From the NCBI GenBank assembly GCA_023407575.1, contig JAEYLX010000027.1:124001-188000 (forward strand): a DNA stretch of 64,000 nucleotides. The letters are read 5' to 3'. The position numbers and the translations under genes are program-made. Shown one piece after another: positions 26,686 to 35,665 of the stretch (positions are counted from its first letter, which is position 1; each line of letters opens with the position of its first letter). The notes under the pieces are model-generated. The model had not been told where the DNA came from and made no database searches. It saw nothing but the letters and a program-made list of their open reading frames with translations. This DNA is from Bacillota bacterium (GTDB lineage Bacteria; Bacillota; Clostridia; Lachnospirales; Lachnospiraceae).

Positions 26686-27708
26686 ATGGCATTAAAGGCG
26701 TATGGGATCGATTTTGGTACAAGTACAATTAAGATATATAAAAAGGGACAAGGAATCGTATTAGATGAAAGAAATATTATTGCGATATCTGACCGTAAAA
26801 ATGTGATAGCAACTGGTGATGATGCATATGAAATGTATGAAAAAGCACCTAGCAATATAAAAGTAACTTATCCAGTGCGCAATGGTGTAATTGCAGATGT
26901 AGCTAATATGATGGAGCTACTAACACAATTTATGAAGCGCATCAGCAATGGAAAACATCTTGGGGCCTGTGACTATATTGTTGCTACACCGACGGATATT
27001 ACAGAAGTGGAGCGTCGTTCCTTTTATGATCTGATTGCAAGCTCCAACCTTAAAGTTGGTCATATTAAAATCGTAGAAAAACCAATTGCTGATGCAGTAG
27101 GCGCGGGCCTTAATGTGATGACAGCCAGAGGTGTGATGATTGTTAATATTGGCGCTGACACTACGGAAGTATCCATCCTTTCTCTTGGAGGAATTGTACT
27201 AAGTAAGTTAATTCCTGTTGGTGGAAATCGCCTTGATGAAGCTATCAAAAGTATGGTGAAAAGAAAGTATAATCTATATATTGGTGATAAGACAGCAGAA
27301 AATATTAAGAAGAAACTTTCTTCTGCGCTCACATCAGTAGAAGCTTCCGTTAAAGTATATGGCCGTGATGTTGTTAATGGTTTACCCACGGAAATGGAAG
27401 TTAATTCAACAGATGTATTTGAAGCGATTTCGGAATATTTATACTCCATCGTAGATGCTATTCGAATTATCTTAGAGAGAACTCCACCAGAAATATCCTC
27501 AGATATCATTGATAGTGGTATTTATGTAACTGGCGGTTCGGCAAAGATTTTTGCCTTAGATGAATTGATGCATCGTGAAACAGATTTAAAGATTAATATT
27601 TGTGAGAATTCCTCTAATACAGTTGTCAATGGTTTAGGTAAAATTATGGAGGACAATAAGTTATCTGTATTGGCGGACACGCTTCGCCCTAAGATGTTAT
27701 TAAATTAG
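26686..27708 (+). CDS. mreB: Rod shape-determining actin-like protein MreB
   Basis: Actin-like ATPase that directs lateral wall synthesis. 340 aa. Phosphate-1 motif YGIDFGTSTIKIY, IVATPTDITEVERR, NIGADTTEVSILSLGG (phosphate-2) and VTGGSAKIFALDEL (adenosine motif). The start is ATG 26686, 6 nt after AGGAGGTTT. An in-frame ATG at 26629 comes from the right repeat of the MITE and would add 19 foreign residues; it has no ribosome site. It heads mreB-mreC-mreD-PBP2-minCDE-rodA. Confidence 0.96.
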   Translation: MALKAYGIDFGTSTIKIYKKGQGIVLDERNIIAISDRKNVIATGDDAYEMYEKAPSNIKVTYPVRNGVIADVANMMELLTQFMKRISNGKHLGACDYIVATPTDITEVERRSFYDLIASSNLKVGHIKIVEKPIADAVGAGLNVMTARGVMIVNIGADTTEVSILSLGGIVLSKLIPVGGNRLDEAIKSMVKRKYNLYIGDKTAENIKKKLSSALTSVEASVKVYGRDVVNGLPTEMEVNSTDVFEAISEYLYSIVDAIRIILERTPPEISSDIIDSGIYVTGGSAKIFALDELMHRETDLKINICENSSNTVVNGLGKIMEDNKLSVLADTLRPKMLLN

Positions 27709-27737
27709 TTAGAATGATAAAATAATGGAGATTAGTT

Positions 27738-28598
27738 ATGAGGCGAAGGAAGAAGATCAATATTAATCCAAAGTATTTACTTATCGCCTGTATTGTCCTA
27801 TGCGTCAGTTTGATTATCTTTTCCTTTCGTTTTGGTGAAAAACTTTCGCCGGTTAAGGATGCAGTCGGAACTGTCATAACACCGATGCAGAAAGGTATTA
27901 ATACAGTTGGAACCTATATATCAGATCAGTTTGAAAAGTTTAAAAGCATAGGTTCATTATTAGAAGAAAATGAAAATCTAAAGAATCAAGTGGCTGTTTT
28001 AAGTTATGAAAATCAGTCACTTCTTCAAGATAAACGGGAATTGGAACAGTTTAGAGAATTATTTAAACTGGATCAACGTTATATTGATTATCCTAAGGTT
28101 GCTGCCAGAGTAATCAGTAAAGACCCACAGAATTGGTATAGTACTTTTACCATCGATAAAGGCGAGAGAGATGGTATGAAAAAGGGAATGAATGTACTTG
28201 CCGGTAATGGATTAGCTGGTATCATTACTGAAGTTCAGGTTAACTATTCAAAAGTTCGAACTATTATTGATGATAACAGCAGTGTTAGTGGTGAATTTTC
28301 AAATTCAGATTTTACTTGTATTGTGTCCGGTGATCTTCAACTCATAGATCAAGGGAAAATCCGTGTGGAGTATATCGACGATGATGTGGACCTCAAGGTA
28401 GGTGATGAGGTAATCACCTCTAAAATTAGCAATGAATATTTAGATGGTATCTTAATTGGTTATATCAGTGATGTGGAATATGATACTTCGAATACGACTA
28501 AAATTGCTTATCTTACTCCAGTTGTTGATTTTGAACGCTTGGAGGAAGTATTAATTATAACTGAACTTAAGGAGCCATTAATAGATAAGGAAAAGTAG
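27738..28598 (+). CDS. mreC: Rod shape-determining protein MreC
   Basis: Bitopic scaffold of the elongasome linking MreB/MreD to PBP2 and RodA. 286 aa. A basic cytoplasmic tip (RRRKKININ), one membrane helix at about 11-28, a coiled coil around 65-105 (LLEENENLKNQVAVL), then the beta-barrel MreC domain with ARVISKDPQNWYSTFTIDKGERDGMKKG-type core. 29 bp after mreB. Confidence 0.95.
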   Translation: MRRRKKININPKYLLIACIVLCVSLIIFSFRFGEKLSPVKDAVGTVITPMQKGINTVGTYISDQFEKFKSIGSLLEENENLKNQVAVLSYENQSLLQDKRELEQFRELFKLDQRYIDYPKVAARVISKDPQNWYSTFTIDKGERDGMKKGMNVLAGNGLAGIITEVQVNYSKVRTIIDDNSSVSGEFSNSDFTCIVSGDLQLIDQGKIRVEYIDDDVDLKVGDEVITSKISNEYLDGILIGYISDVEYDTSNTTKIAYLTPVVDFERLEEVLIITELKEPLIDKEK

Positions 28599-28606
28599 GT
28601 AATTTT

Positions 28607-29116
28607 GTGAAGCGTTTTATTGTATATTTCTTAGAAATCCTAATATGTTTTTTAATCCAAAGTGCGATGTTTCATTATATTGCGCTGGCAGATATTGTTC
28701 CGAACCTGATAATAATATTAGTGGCGGCGACCGCTTATATGCGTGGCAAAACCACGGGAATGCTGCTGGGGTTATTTAGTGGATTACTTATTGATTTTAT
28801 CTACGGTAATTATATTATTGGATTATATGCCCTGATCTATATGCTTTTGGGTTACCTTATCGGGTTTACCAATCGTTATTATTCCAATGATGATTACACG
28901 TTACCCATCGTTATTATCGGCGTAAGTGATCTTATCTATGGTTTTAGTTATTATATCTTTGAGTTCTTGCTTCGAGGACGATTGAATCTTCTATACTATT
29001 TCAGAAGAATTATATTACCTGAGATTATCTATACGGTAGCTGTTTCGGTGTTACTTTATAAGCTGTTACATATGATTAACAATCGCTTAATGCGTAATCT
29101 GGAAGAGGAGGTATAG
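28607..29116 (+). CDS. mreD: Rod shape-determining protein MreD
   Basis: Polytopic elongasome protein, 169 aa with five to six hydrophobic helices and the conserved GLLIDFIYGNYIIGLYAL-like stretch. The start is a GTG at 28607, 8 bp after mreC, with only a weak TAGGT ribosome site, suggesting translational coupling. Confidence 0.9.
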   Translation: MKRFIVYFLEILICFLIQSAMFHYIALADIVPNLIIILVAATAYMRGKTTGMLLGLFSGLLIDFIYGNYIIGLYALIYMLLGYLIGFTNRYYSNDDYTLPIVIIGVSDLIYGFSYYIFEFLLRGRLNLLYYFRRIILPEIIYTVAVSVLLYKLLHMINNRLMRNLEEEV

Positions 29117-29118
29117 AC

Positions 29119-31959
29119 TTGTTTGACGTTATTCTAGATTATTTGAAAAGATTTTTTAAATCAAGACTATTTCCCATTGCAGTGGTATATATCCTGTTAT
29201 TGGCTGTAATTATTAACAAATTATTTATAATTCAGATTGTAAACGGTCCGGAAGTTGATATTGCTAACGAATTGAGAGATACAAAGCAAAGAAGCATTAA
29301 TACCACCAGAGGTAATATCTACGACCGTAATGGTATTCTTTTAGCAACGAATGAAGTATCTTTCTCTGTTGTAATGGAAGCTTTAACAATAAATGATACA
29401 GATTATAATAGTATTATCCATAAATTAATTTATTTGATTGAAAAAAATGGAGATAGCCTAGATAATGAATTCTATATAAAACGGACAGGCGAAGGTGAAT
29501 TTGAATTTACTGTTTCTGGTAGTGCCCTGACAAGATTTAAAAAGAAGGTTTACGAAATGGTTAATGGAGGGGAGAAAGACTTAACAGAGGAGCAGCAACA
29601 AGCTGATGCCAATGAAGTGTTCGATTTCCTTCGTAATGGTATAAAGAATTATCCGATGTTTCAAATTTCAGAGGAATATTCAGAAGAAGAAGCCTTAAAG
29701 ATTATGGGTGTTCGTTATGATTTATATTGCGTTTATCCAAAATATTTACAAATCTCTATTGCTTCCCATATTAGTGATGAAACGATTGCAGCGGTTAAGG
29801 AAAACAGAGAAGAGCTGCAAGGTGTTGAGATTCAAAAGCAAACCAGTCGTCACTATGAGTACAGCGAATACTTTGCCCATATCATTGGATATACCGGTAA
29901 GATGAGTGCGGAGGAATGGGATAGTAAATACGAGGAAGTTGGCGGATATACAGAAACTGATATTATTGGAAAAACTGGCTTAGAGAGTGTTTATGAGAGT
30001 GTATTAGTTGGCAAAAAGGGGTTTGAAACTGTAACTGTAAATTCCAACAACCGAGTAATTGGAATTGTAGATAGTACAGCGTCGCAACCAGGTAATGATA
30101 TCTACCTTACCTTAGATGCGAATTTGCAAAAAAATGCTTATTTATTATTAGAAAAGGAAATAGCAAATATACTTTTGGACAGCATCGTGCCTACGATGAA
30201 TTATGGTAGTAAGGGAGAAAGTGCATCAGAAATTACCCTTCCAATCTATGAGGTATATAATGCTTTAATTAATAACAATATTATTGATACAACTGCTTTT
30301 GTGGATTCAGATGATAACCTTGAAAAAGAGGTCCAAGCAAAATATAATACAGCCTTGGTAGATGTTTTTGCAAGCTTGGATGAGTATTTGGATTATCAAA
30401 ATACAATAACCAATGATAAAACAGGTGATATGGAAGACTTTTTGGATTATTTTTATAGTATCATTATTTCCAATAAGATTCTTATTAAGAGCAATATACC
30501 TGAAAATGATACTACCTATGCTGCTTATCAAAACCACAACCTTAGCTTATCAAAGTTTTTACAGCATGCAATTGCTAATAATTGGATTGATTTGGCTGTT
30601 CTTAAAGTAGGAGACGAGTTTAACACTTCGGAAGAACTCTACCAGAAATTAATTGATACGGTGAAAGAAAAGCTAAAGAACGATGGTACTTTTAATAAAA
30701 TGATTTATCGTAATTTAATATTTTCATATAAATTATCTGGAACTGAAATTTGTCTTTTATTATTCGAGCAAGGTGTGTTAGAATATAAGGAAAGTGAAGT
30801 AAATGCCCTAAATAATGGTACAATCTCTGCCTATGATTTTCTCACGGGCAAGATTGAATCCTTAGCAATTACTCCAGCTATGCTTGCTCTCGAACCTTGT
30901 AGTGGTTCTGTAGTCATAACAGATGTGAATAATGGTGATGTATTAGCACTTGTTTCCTATCCAAGTTACGATAACAATCGTCTTGCAGATAAAGCAGATG
31001 CGGATTATTTTGTAAAACTTCTGAATGATAAATCTTCACCACTATATAGTAATGCAACGAAATCAACCCTTGCTCCTGGATCAACCTTCAAGATGGTTAC
31101 TTCGATAGCTGCTTTAGAGGAAGGTGTAACTACACCTACGGAAAAAATTCTGGATTTAGGAGAATTTGATAAGATTTCTCCTGCGCCAAAATGTCATATA
31201 TTCCCGGGCTCTCATGGTTCAGTTGACATTGTAGATGCATTAAAGGTATCATGTAATTATTTCTTTTTTGAAATGGCATGGAGACTGAGTAAGGATAGTG
31301 TCGGGTTATATAAACCTGAAATTGGTTTGTCAAAATTAGAACAATATGCAACTTTATTCGGTCTAAATGAGACATCAGGAATAGAGCTTACGGATGAAAA
31401 AGATCCACAGATTTCTGACAAAGATGCGATTCGTTCTGCCATTGGACAGGGTACGAATGATTACACACCTGTTCAATTAGCTAGATATGTTACTACAATT
31501 GCAAATCGTGGTACCTGTTATGACTTGACCTTAATTGATAGAATTGAGGATAAGGAAGGTACTGTAATCTTAGATAACAGTGCTAAAGTAAAACGCGAGC
31601 TTACGGAAGTAAAGGAAAGTACCTGGGATGCAGTATTTGAAGGAATGTATGCCGTAGCAAATGTTGACCGTGGATCTGTAGTCGGTGATTTTAAAAACTT
31701 TTCTGTGACTGTTGCTGGAAAGACTGGTACCTCGCAGATTAGTAAATCCCATCCAAATAATGCCTTATTCGTATCGTTTGCACCTTATGAAGCACCAAAG
31801 ATTTCTGTGACCTCGGTTATACCAAGGGGATACACCTCTCATAATGCAGCGAATCTTAGTAAAAAGATCTATTCGCTGTACTTTGATAAAACAGATGTAA
31901 ATACTTTGTTAAACGGTTATAACGATGCAAATACAAGCACTGGTTCAGCAATAGAATAA
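29119..31959 (+). CDS. mrdA: Penicillin-binding protein 2 (elongasome class B transpeptidase)
   Basis: Transpeptidase that crosslinks lateral-wall glycan with RodA. 946 aa, well above the usual 600-700. One N-terminal membrane helix (about 15-37), PBP dimerisation domain with RGNIYDRNGILLATNE, then catalytic Ser655 in APGSTFKMV, Ser711-Cys-Asn713 in KVSCNYFF and KTG near 868 in VAGKTGTSQ. A region of some 240 residues (about 345-590) between the pedestal and the transpeptidase domain has no motif I recognise. The start is a TTG at 29119, 7 nt after GAGGAGG and 2 bp after the mreD stop. Confidence 0.95.
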   Translation: MFDVILDYLKRFFKSRLFPIAVVYILLLAVIINKLFIIQIVNGPEVDIANELRDTKQRSINTTRGNIYDRNGILLATNEVSFSVVMEALTINDTDYNSIIHKLIYLIEKNGDSLDNEFYIKRTGEGEFEFTVSGSALTRFKKKVYEMVNGGEKDLTEEQQQADANEVFDFLRNGIKNYPMFQISEEYSEEEALKIMGVRYDLYCVYPKYLQISIASHISDETIAAVKENREELQGVEIQKQTSRHYEYSEYFAHIIGYTGKMSAEEWDSKYEEVGGYTETDIIGKTGLESVYESVLVGKKGFETVTVNSNNRVIGIVDSTASQPGNDIYLTLDANLQKNAYLLLEKEIANILLDSIVPTMNYGSKGESASEITLPIYEVYNALINNNIIDTTAFVDSDDNLEKEVQAKYNTALVDVFASLDEYLDYQNTITNDKTGDMEDFLDYFYSIIISNKILIKSNIPENDTTYAAYQNHNLSLSKFLQHAIANNWIDLAVLKVGDEFNTSEELYQKLIDTVKEKLKNDGTFNKMIYRNLIFSYKLSGTEICLLLFEQGVLEYKESEVNALNNGTISAYDFLTGKIESLAITPAMLALEPCSGSVVITDVNNGDVLALVSYPSYDNNRLADKADADYFVKLLNDKSSPLYSNATKSTLAPGSTFKMVTSIAALEEGVTTPTEKILDLGEFDKISPAPKCHIFPGSHGSVDIVDALKVSCNYFFFEMAWRLSKDSVGLYKPEIGLSKLEQYATLFGLNETSGIELTDEKDPQISDKDAIRSAIGQGTNDYTPVQLARYVTTIANRGTCYDLTLIDRIEDKEGTVILDNSAKVKRELTEVKESTWDAVFEGMYAVANVDRGSVVGDFKNFSVTVAGKTGTSQISKSHPNNALFVSFAPYEAPKISVTSVIPRGYTSHNAANLSKKIYSLYFDKTDVNTLLNGYNDANTSTGSAIE

Positions 31960-32015
31960 AGATATTATGTGAATGTCCCAAAGTTACAGATAACAAGAAA
32001 GGCAAGGTTATTACT

Positions 32016-32681
32016 ATGAATAATTCAGTTATGATTAAGGGAAATAAATACGGCATCATAGTAGTTTTAAACCCTGAAGTACCTTTTGATGAATTAAAAC
32101 TTTTAATTGCTGATAAATTCAAGGAATCAAGTAAGTTTTTTGAAAATGCTAAAATGGCAATCAGCTTTGAAGGAAGAAAATTAACCAATGATGAGCAAAG
32201 GGATATTTTAGATATTATTGCAAATAATACCGATATGCATATTGTATGCATTATGGATAATGACAACGAAAAAGAAGATGCCTTTCGTAAAACATTAGAA
32301 CAGAGACTGATGGAATTATCCAATAGCACCGGACAGTTTTATAAGGGAATCTTAAGATCGGGTGCTTCCCTTGAGTTTGAAACCAGTGTTGTAATCATTG
32401 GTGATGTGAATCATGGCGCACGGGTGGTGTCAAAGGGGAACATCATTGTCCTTGGTGCTTTAAAGGGCAATGCCTTTGCAGGAGCAACAGGAAATACAAA
32501 TTCCTTTGTTGTAGCTCTTGACATGAGTCCAACTCAGATTCGAATTGCAGATTCCATTGCAAGAGCACCTGACAAGCCGGTAAAGGACGAGGTGAAGGAA
32601 GCAAAGATTGCATTTTTAGAAGAGGGAAATATCTATATTGAACCCTTAAATAAAAGCATTTTACAAGATATACGACTGTAG
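32016..32681 (+). CDS. minC: Septum site-determining protein MinC
   Basis: Inhibitor of FtsZ polymerisation that keeps septa from the poles. 221 aa. N-terminal FtsZ-inhibiting domain (1-100) and C-terminal right-handed beta-helix with LRSGASLEFETSVVIIGDVNHGARVVSKGNI-type repeats and the MinD-binding ALKGNAFAGATG motif. 56 bp after PBP2 and 197 bp before minD. Confidence 0.95.
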   Translation: MNNSVMIKGNKYGIIVVLNPEVPFDELKLLIADKFKESSKFFENAKMAISFEGRKLTNDEQRDILDIIANNTDMHIVCIMDNDNEKEDAFRKTLEQRLMELSNSTGQFYKGILRSGASLEFETSVVIIGDVNHGARVVSKGNIIVLGALKGNAFAGATGNTNSFVVALDMSPTQIRIADSIARAPDKPVKDEVKEAKIAFLEEGNIYIEPLNKSILQDIRL

Positions 32682-32878
32682 ACATACAGTTCTTGTCAGA
32701 GGAGGTACCTCTGCTCACAATATTGGTAATATTTGTTGCTGTGAAGAAACTGAACAGTTAGCAATATTTTATATAAAGGAGGATCTCATCCTTCTTGCCG
32801 AGGAGATTTTATCCGTAACCGGGAAATCTTCTTGGTCATACCAAGTTTTTAAATTTCAACTCGGAGGATTAATTAAAA
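32682..32878 (+). promoter_or_regulatory. minC-minD intergenic leader with hairpins
   Basis: 197 bases without an ORF. CAGAGGAGGTACCTCTG is a near-palindrome at the start, and a longer imperfect stem pairs the GAGGAGATTTT region with AAATCTTCTTGG near 32802-32849, ahead of the minD ribosome site. No convincing promoter or T run, so it may be an RNA processing or stability region. Inference only. Confidence 0.35.
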
Positions 32879-33670
32879 ATGGGAGAAGTAATCGTTGTAA
32901 CATCTGGTAAAGGTGGTGTTGGTAAGACAACAACAACTGCCAATGTAGGTACTGGCCTAGCTATGCTGGACAAGAAAGTCGTATTAATCGATACAGATAT
33001 CGGTTTAAGAAATCTTGACGTAGTAATGGGTCTTGAAAATCGTATCGTTTATAATCTTGTTGATGTTATAGAAGGTGCCTGCCGTATTCGCAATGCTCTA
33101 ATTAAAGACAAGCGTTATCCAAATTTATACTTATTACCTTCTGCGCAAACTAGAGATAAGAATGCTGTAACTCCCGAGCAGATGAAGAAGCTGGCTGATG
33201 AGCTTCGTGATGAATTTGATTACATATTAATGGACTGTCCCGCAGGCATTGAACAAGGATTTAAGAATGCAATTGCCGGTGCAGACAGAGCATTAGTTGT
33301 TACTACTCCAGAAGTTTCTGCAGTAAGAGATGCAGATCGTATTATTGGCTTGTTAGAGGCAAATGAAATGAAGCAGACACATCTAATCGTTAATCGTATT
33401 CGTATGGATATGGTAAAACGTGGGGATATGATGTCCAGTGAAGATGTTTGTGAAATTCTTGCAATTGATCTAATTGGTATCGTCCCTGATGATGAGAATA
33501 TTGTTATCTCAACAAATCAAGGTGAACCACTGGTTGGCTCTGACTCACTTGCTGGAAAAGCTTATATGAATATCTGTAAAAGAATCATTGGAGAAGAAGT
33601 TCCTTATCTTGACTTAGAGGAAAGACAGGGAATCTTAGGAAAGCTTTTTGGCAAACGAAAGAAAAATTAG
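32879..33670 (+). CDS. minD: Septum site-determining ATPase MinD
   Basis: Membrane-cycling ATPase that recruits MinC and is stimulated by MinE. 263 aa. Deviant Walker A SGKGGVGKTTTTANVG at 9-24, Walker B region FDYILMDCPAGIEQG, and a C-terminal amphipathic membrane-targeting helix (GILGKLFGKRKKN). Strong CGGAGG ribosome site. 12 bp before minE. Confidence 0.98.
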   Translation: MGEVIVVTSGKGGVGKTTTTANVGTGLAMLDKKVVLIDTDIGLRNLDVVMGLENRIVYNLVDVIEGACRIRNALIKDKRYPNLYLLPSAQTRDKNAVTPEQMKKLADELRDEFDYILMDCPAGIEQGFKNAIAGADRALVVTTPEVSAVRDADRIIGLLEANEMKQTHLIVNRIRMDMVKRGDMMSSEDVCEILAIDLIGIVPDDENIVISTNQGEPLVGSDSLAGKAYMNICKRIIGEEVPYLDLEERQGILGKLFGKRKKN

Positions 33671-33682
33671 GGAGGTTGTGTA

Positions 33683-33958
33683 ATGGGCTTTTCAGATTTT
33701 TTTAAGAAAAAAGGGACCGGCAGTATAGCAAAAGATCGATTAAAACTGGTCTTAGTATCTGACCGAGCTGGTTGTTCCCCCGAAATTATGGAACAAATTA
33801 AAAATGATATCATAGCTGTAATATCAAGATATATTGAAATTGATCTTGATGGCCTGGATATCAAAATAACCCAGATGGAATCTGAATCTAACAACGGATC
33901 TGTACCGGCATTATTTGCCAATATTCCAATTAAGGATTTAAAGTCAACGAAGAAATAA
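33683..33958 (+). CDS. minE: Cell division topological specificity factor MinE
   Basis: Drives MinCD oscillation away from midcell. 91 aa: N-terminal amphipathic membrane-binding segment MGFSDFFKKKGTGSIAKDRLKLVLVSDR (shown in part) containing the MinD-activating helix, then the beta dimerisation domain with EIDLDGLDIKI. Its presence with MinC/MinD indicates an oscillating Min system rather than the DivIVA-only type. Confidence 0.95.
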   Translation: MGFSDFFKKKGTGSIAKDRLKLVLVSDRAGCSPEIMEQIKNDIIAVISRYIEIDLDGLDIKITQMESESNNGSVPALFANIPIKDLKSTKK

Positions 33959-33969
33959 GGAAGAGTTAA

Positions 33970-35115
33970 ATGTTAGAAAGTATAAAGCATTACTTTAAAA
34001 GATATGACTATAAGAAATTTAATATTACGTTAATGGTGGTTGTAGTAATTATCAGCCTGATTGGAGCATTTTTAGTAAAACAAGTAGAGTTAGAGGGAGA
34101 AAACTTATTACTAAAACAGCTGGCTGGCTTAGTAGGAGGTATCTTTCTCGCACTCATTGTAGCCATAATTGATTATCATTTTATTTGCAGCTTCTATATT
34201 ATTCTCTATATCATAAACATGATTTTATTGGTTTATGTTAAGTTATTTGGTATAAACTTAAATGAAGCCCAAAGATGGATTCAGATTGGCCCAATTCAAT
34301 TTCAACCTTCAGAGCTGACTAAAATTATACTGATCTTGTTTATTGCAATGTATTTCACGCATTTACGGGCTAGGATTAATAATTTTTTTGTTTTAGCAAT
34401 CTCTGTTGTGGCTATTGCCATTCCAGTATATTTTATTTTGGAACAACCGAACTTATCTACCAGCTTAGTTATTTTATTCATCTTTGCGACAATGGTATTT
34501 GTTGCCGGAATTAGCTGGAAGATAATTCTACCGATAGTGGTAATCGGTGTACCCGTTGTTTTTGGCCTTTTTTGGTATATACAACAAGATTACCAGGTAC
34601 TTCTTAATCCTTATCAGAGAAATCGTATTCTTTCTATTATTACTCCGGAAGAATATCCAGCCATTATGTATCAACAGGATTTGTCAAAAATGGCAGTTGG
34701 AACTGGTCAATTAACTGGTAAAATATTTGCAGACGGGGATGTTGGTAAACGTGTCTATGACCGTATTCCGATTTCAGAAAGTGACTTTATCTTTTCTGTA
34801 GCTGGAGAGGAATTTGGGTTCCTTGGTTGTTGTATTATTATTGCTTTATACGCAGTTATTATTTATATTTGCTTAATGACAGCCAGAAAAGCACCAGATT
34901 ATCTGGGGATGTTAATTGCAATAGGATTGGCATCCATGTTTGCCTTCCAGGTATTTGTTAATGTCGGGGTAGTAACGGCCCTTCTACCTAATACTGGGAT
35001 ACCCTTACCATTCCTAAGCTCTGGCTTAAGTTCGATGATAAGTGGTATGATAGCGGTTGGATTGATTTTGAACATTCGTATGCAACCACAAAAAACAAGA
35101 AGTCATCATAAATAA
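33970..35115 (+). CDS. rodA: RodA/FtsW-type glycosyltransferase (SEDS)
   Basis: Lipid II polymerase partnered with PBP2. 381 aa with about ten hydrophobic helices. SEDS features: NEAQRWIQIGPIQFQPSELTK near 97-117, the Asp-containing GKRVYDRIPISESDFIFSVAGEEFGFLG and the C-terminal TGIPLPFLSSGLSSMI. Placement after mreBCD-PBP2-minCDE supports the elongasome (RodA) assignment over FtsW. 11 bp after minE. Confidence 0.93.
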   Translation: MLESIKHYFKRYDYKKFNITLMVVVVIISLIGAFLVKQVELEGENLLLKQLAGLVGGIFLALIVAIIDYHFICSFYIILYIINMILLVYVKLFGINLNEAQRWIQIGPIQFQPSELTKIILILFIAMYFTHLRARINNFFVLAISVVAIAIPVYFILEQPNLSTSLVILFIFATMVFVAGISWKIILPIVVIGVPVVFGLFWYIQQDYQVLLNPYQRNRILSIITPEEYPAIMYQQDLSKMAVGTGQLTGKIFADGDVGKRVYDRIPISESDFIFSVAGEEFGFLGCCIIIALYAVIIYICLMTARKAPDYLGMLIAIGLASMFAFQVFVNVGVVTALLPNTGIPLPFLSSGLSSMISGMIAVGLILNIRMQPQKTRSHHK

Positions 35116-35231
35116 ATTCTTGGGATTTTGCGCTATATGTGCTTAAATACCTCATAGAGTTTTATAAACTGGATAGTTACAATAATTTAATATATATTTG
35201 AGCCTGCGTAAGCGGCAGAAGGGAGGTTAAT

Positions 35232-35630
35232 ATGAATATTGGTATGATTGCACATGATGCAAAAAAGAAGTTAATGCAAAATTTTTGTATCGCATATAGA
35301 GGCATTTTGAGTAAGAACACGCTATATGCAACAGGCACAACCGGACGTTTGATCGAAGAAGTAACCAATCTTAATGTCCATAAGTATTTAGCTGGTCATT
35401 TAGGAGGAGTACAGCAATTAGGTTCTCAAATTGAACATAATCAAATGGATATGGTAATATTTTTACGTGATCCACTTACCCCTAAGTCACATGAACCAGA
35501 TATAAATAATATTTATCAGCTTTGTGATAAGCACAATATTCCTTTGGCAACAAATCTTGCAACCGCAGAGCTTTTAATTAAAGCGCTAGATCGCGGTGAT
35601 CTTGATTGGAGAGAGCTTTTTAAATCCTAG
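35232..35630 (+). CDS. mgsA: Methylglyoxal synthase
   Basis: Converts dihydroxyacetone phosphate to methylglyoxal and phosphate, a bypass of lower glycolysis. 132 aa. Hallmarks: MIAHDAKK, YATGTTGRLIEE (phosphate binding), GHLGGVQQLGSQIEHNQMD with catalytic Asp region, FLRDPLTPKSHEPDI and the C-terminal NLATAELLI. GGGAGG lies 6 nt upstream. 117 bp after rodA; clostridia often keep it in this cluster. Confidence 0.96.
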   Translation: MNIGMIAHDAKKKLMQNFCIAYRGILSKNTLYATGTTGRLIEEVTNLNVHKYLAGHLGGVQQLGSQIEHNQMDMVIFLRDPLTPKSHEPDINNIYQLCDKHNIPLATNLATAELLIKALDRGDLDWRELFKS

Positions 35631-35665
35631 GATAACTTATGGTAATCAACAGGAGAGAAGTACTT

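Noticed and set aside
27060..27509. 149-aa minus-strand ORF inside mreB
   Set aside because: Shadow of mreB, with no start signal or family resemblance.
31856..32329. 157-aa minus-strand ORF across the end of PBP2 and minC
   Set aside because: Low-complexity Ser/Leu/Ile translation opposite two well-supported genes.
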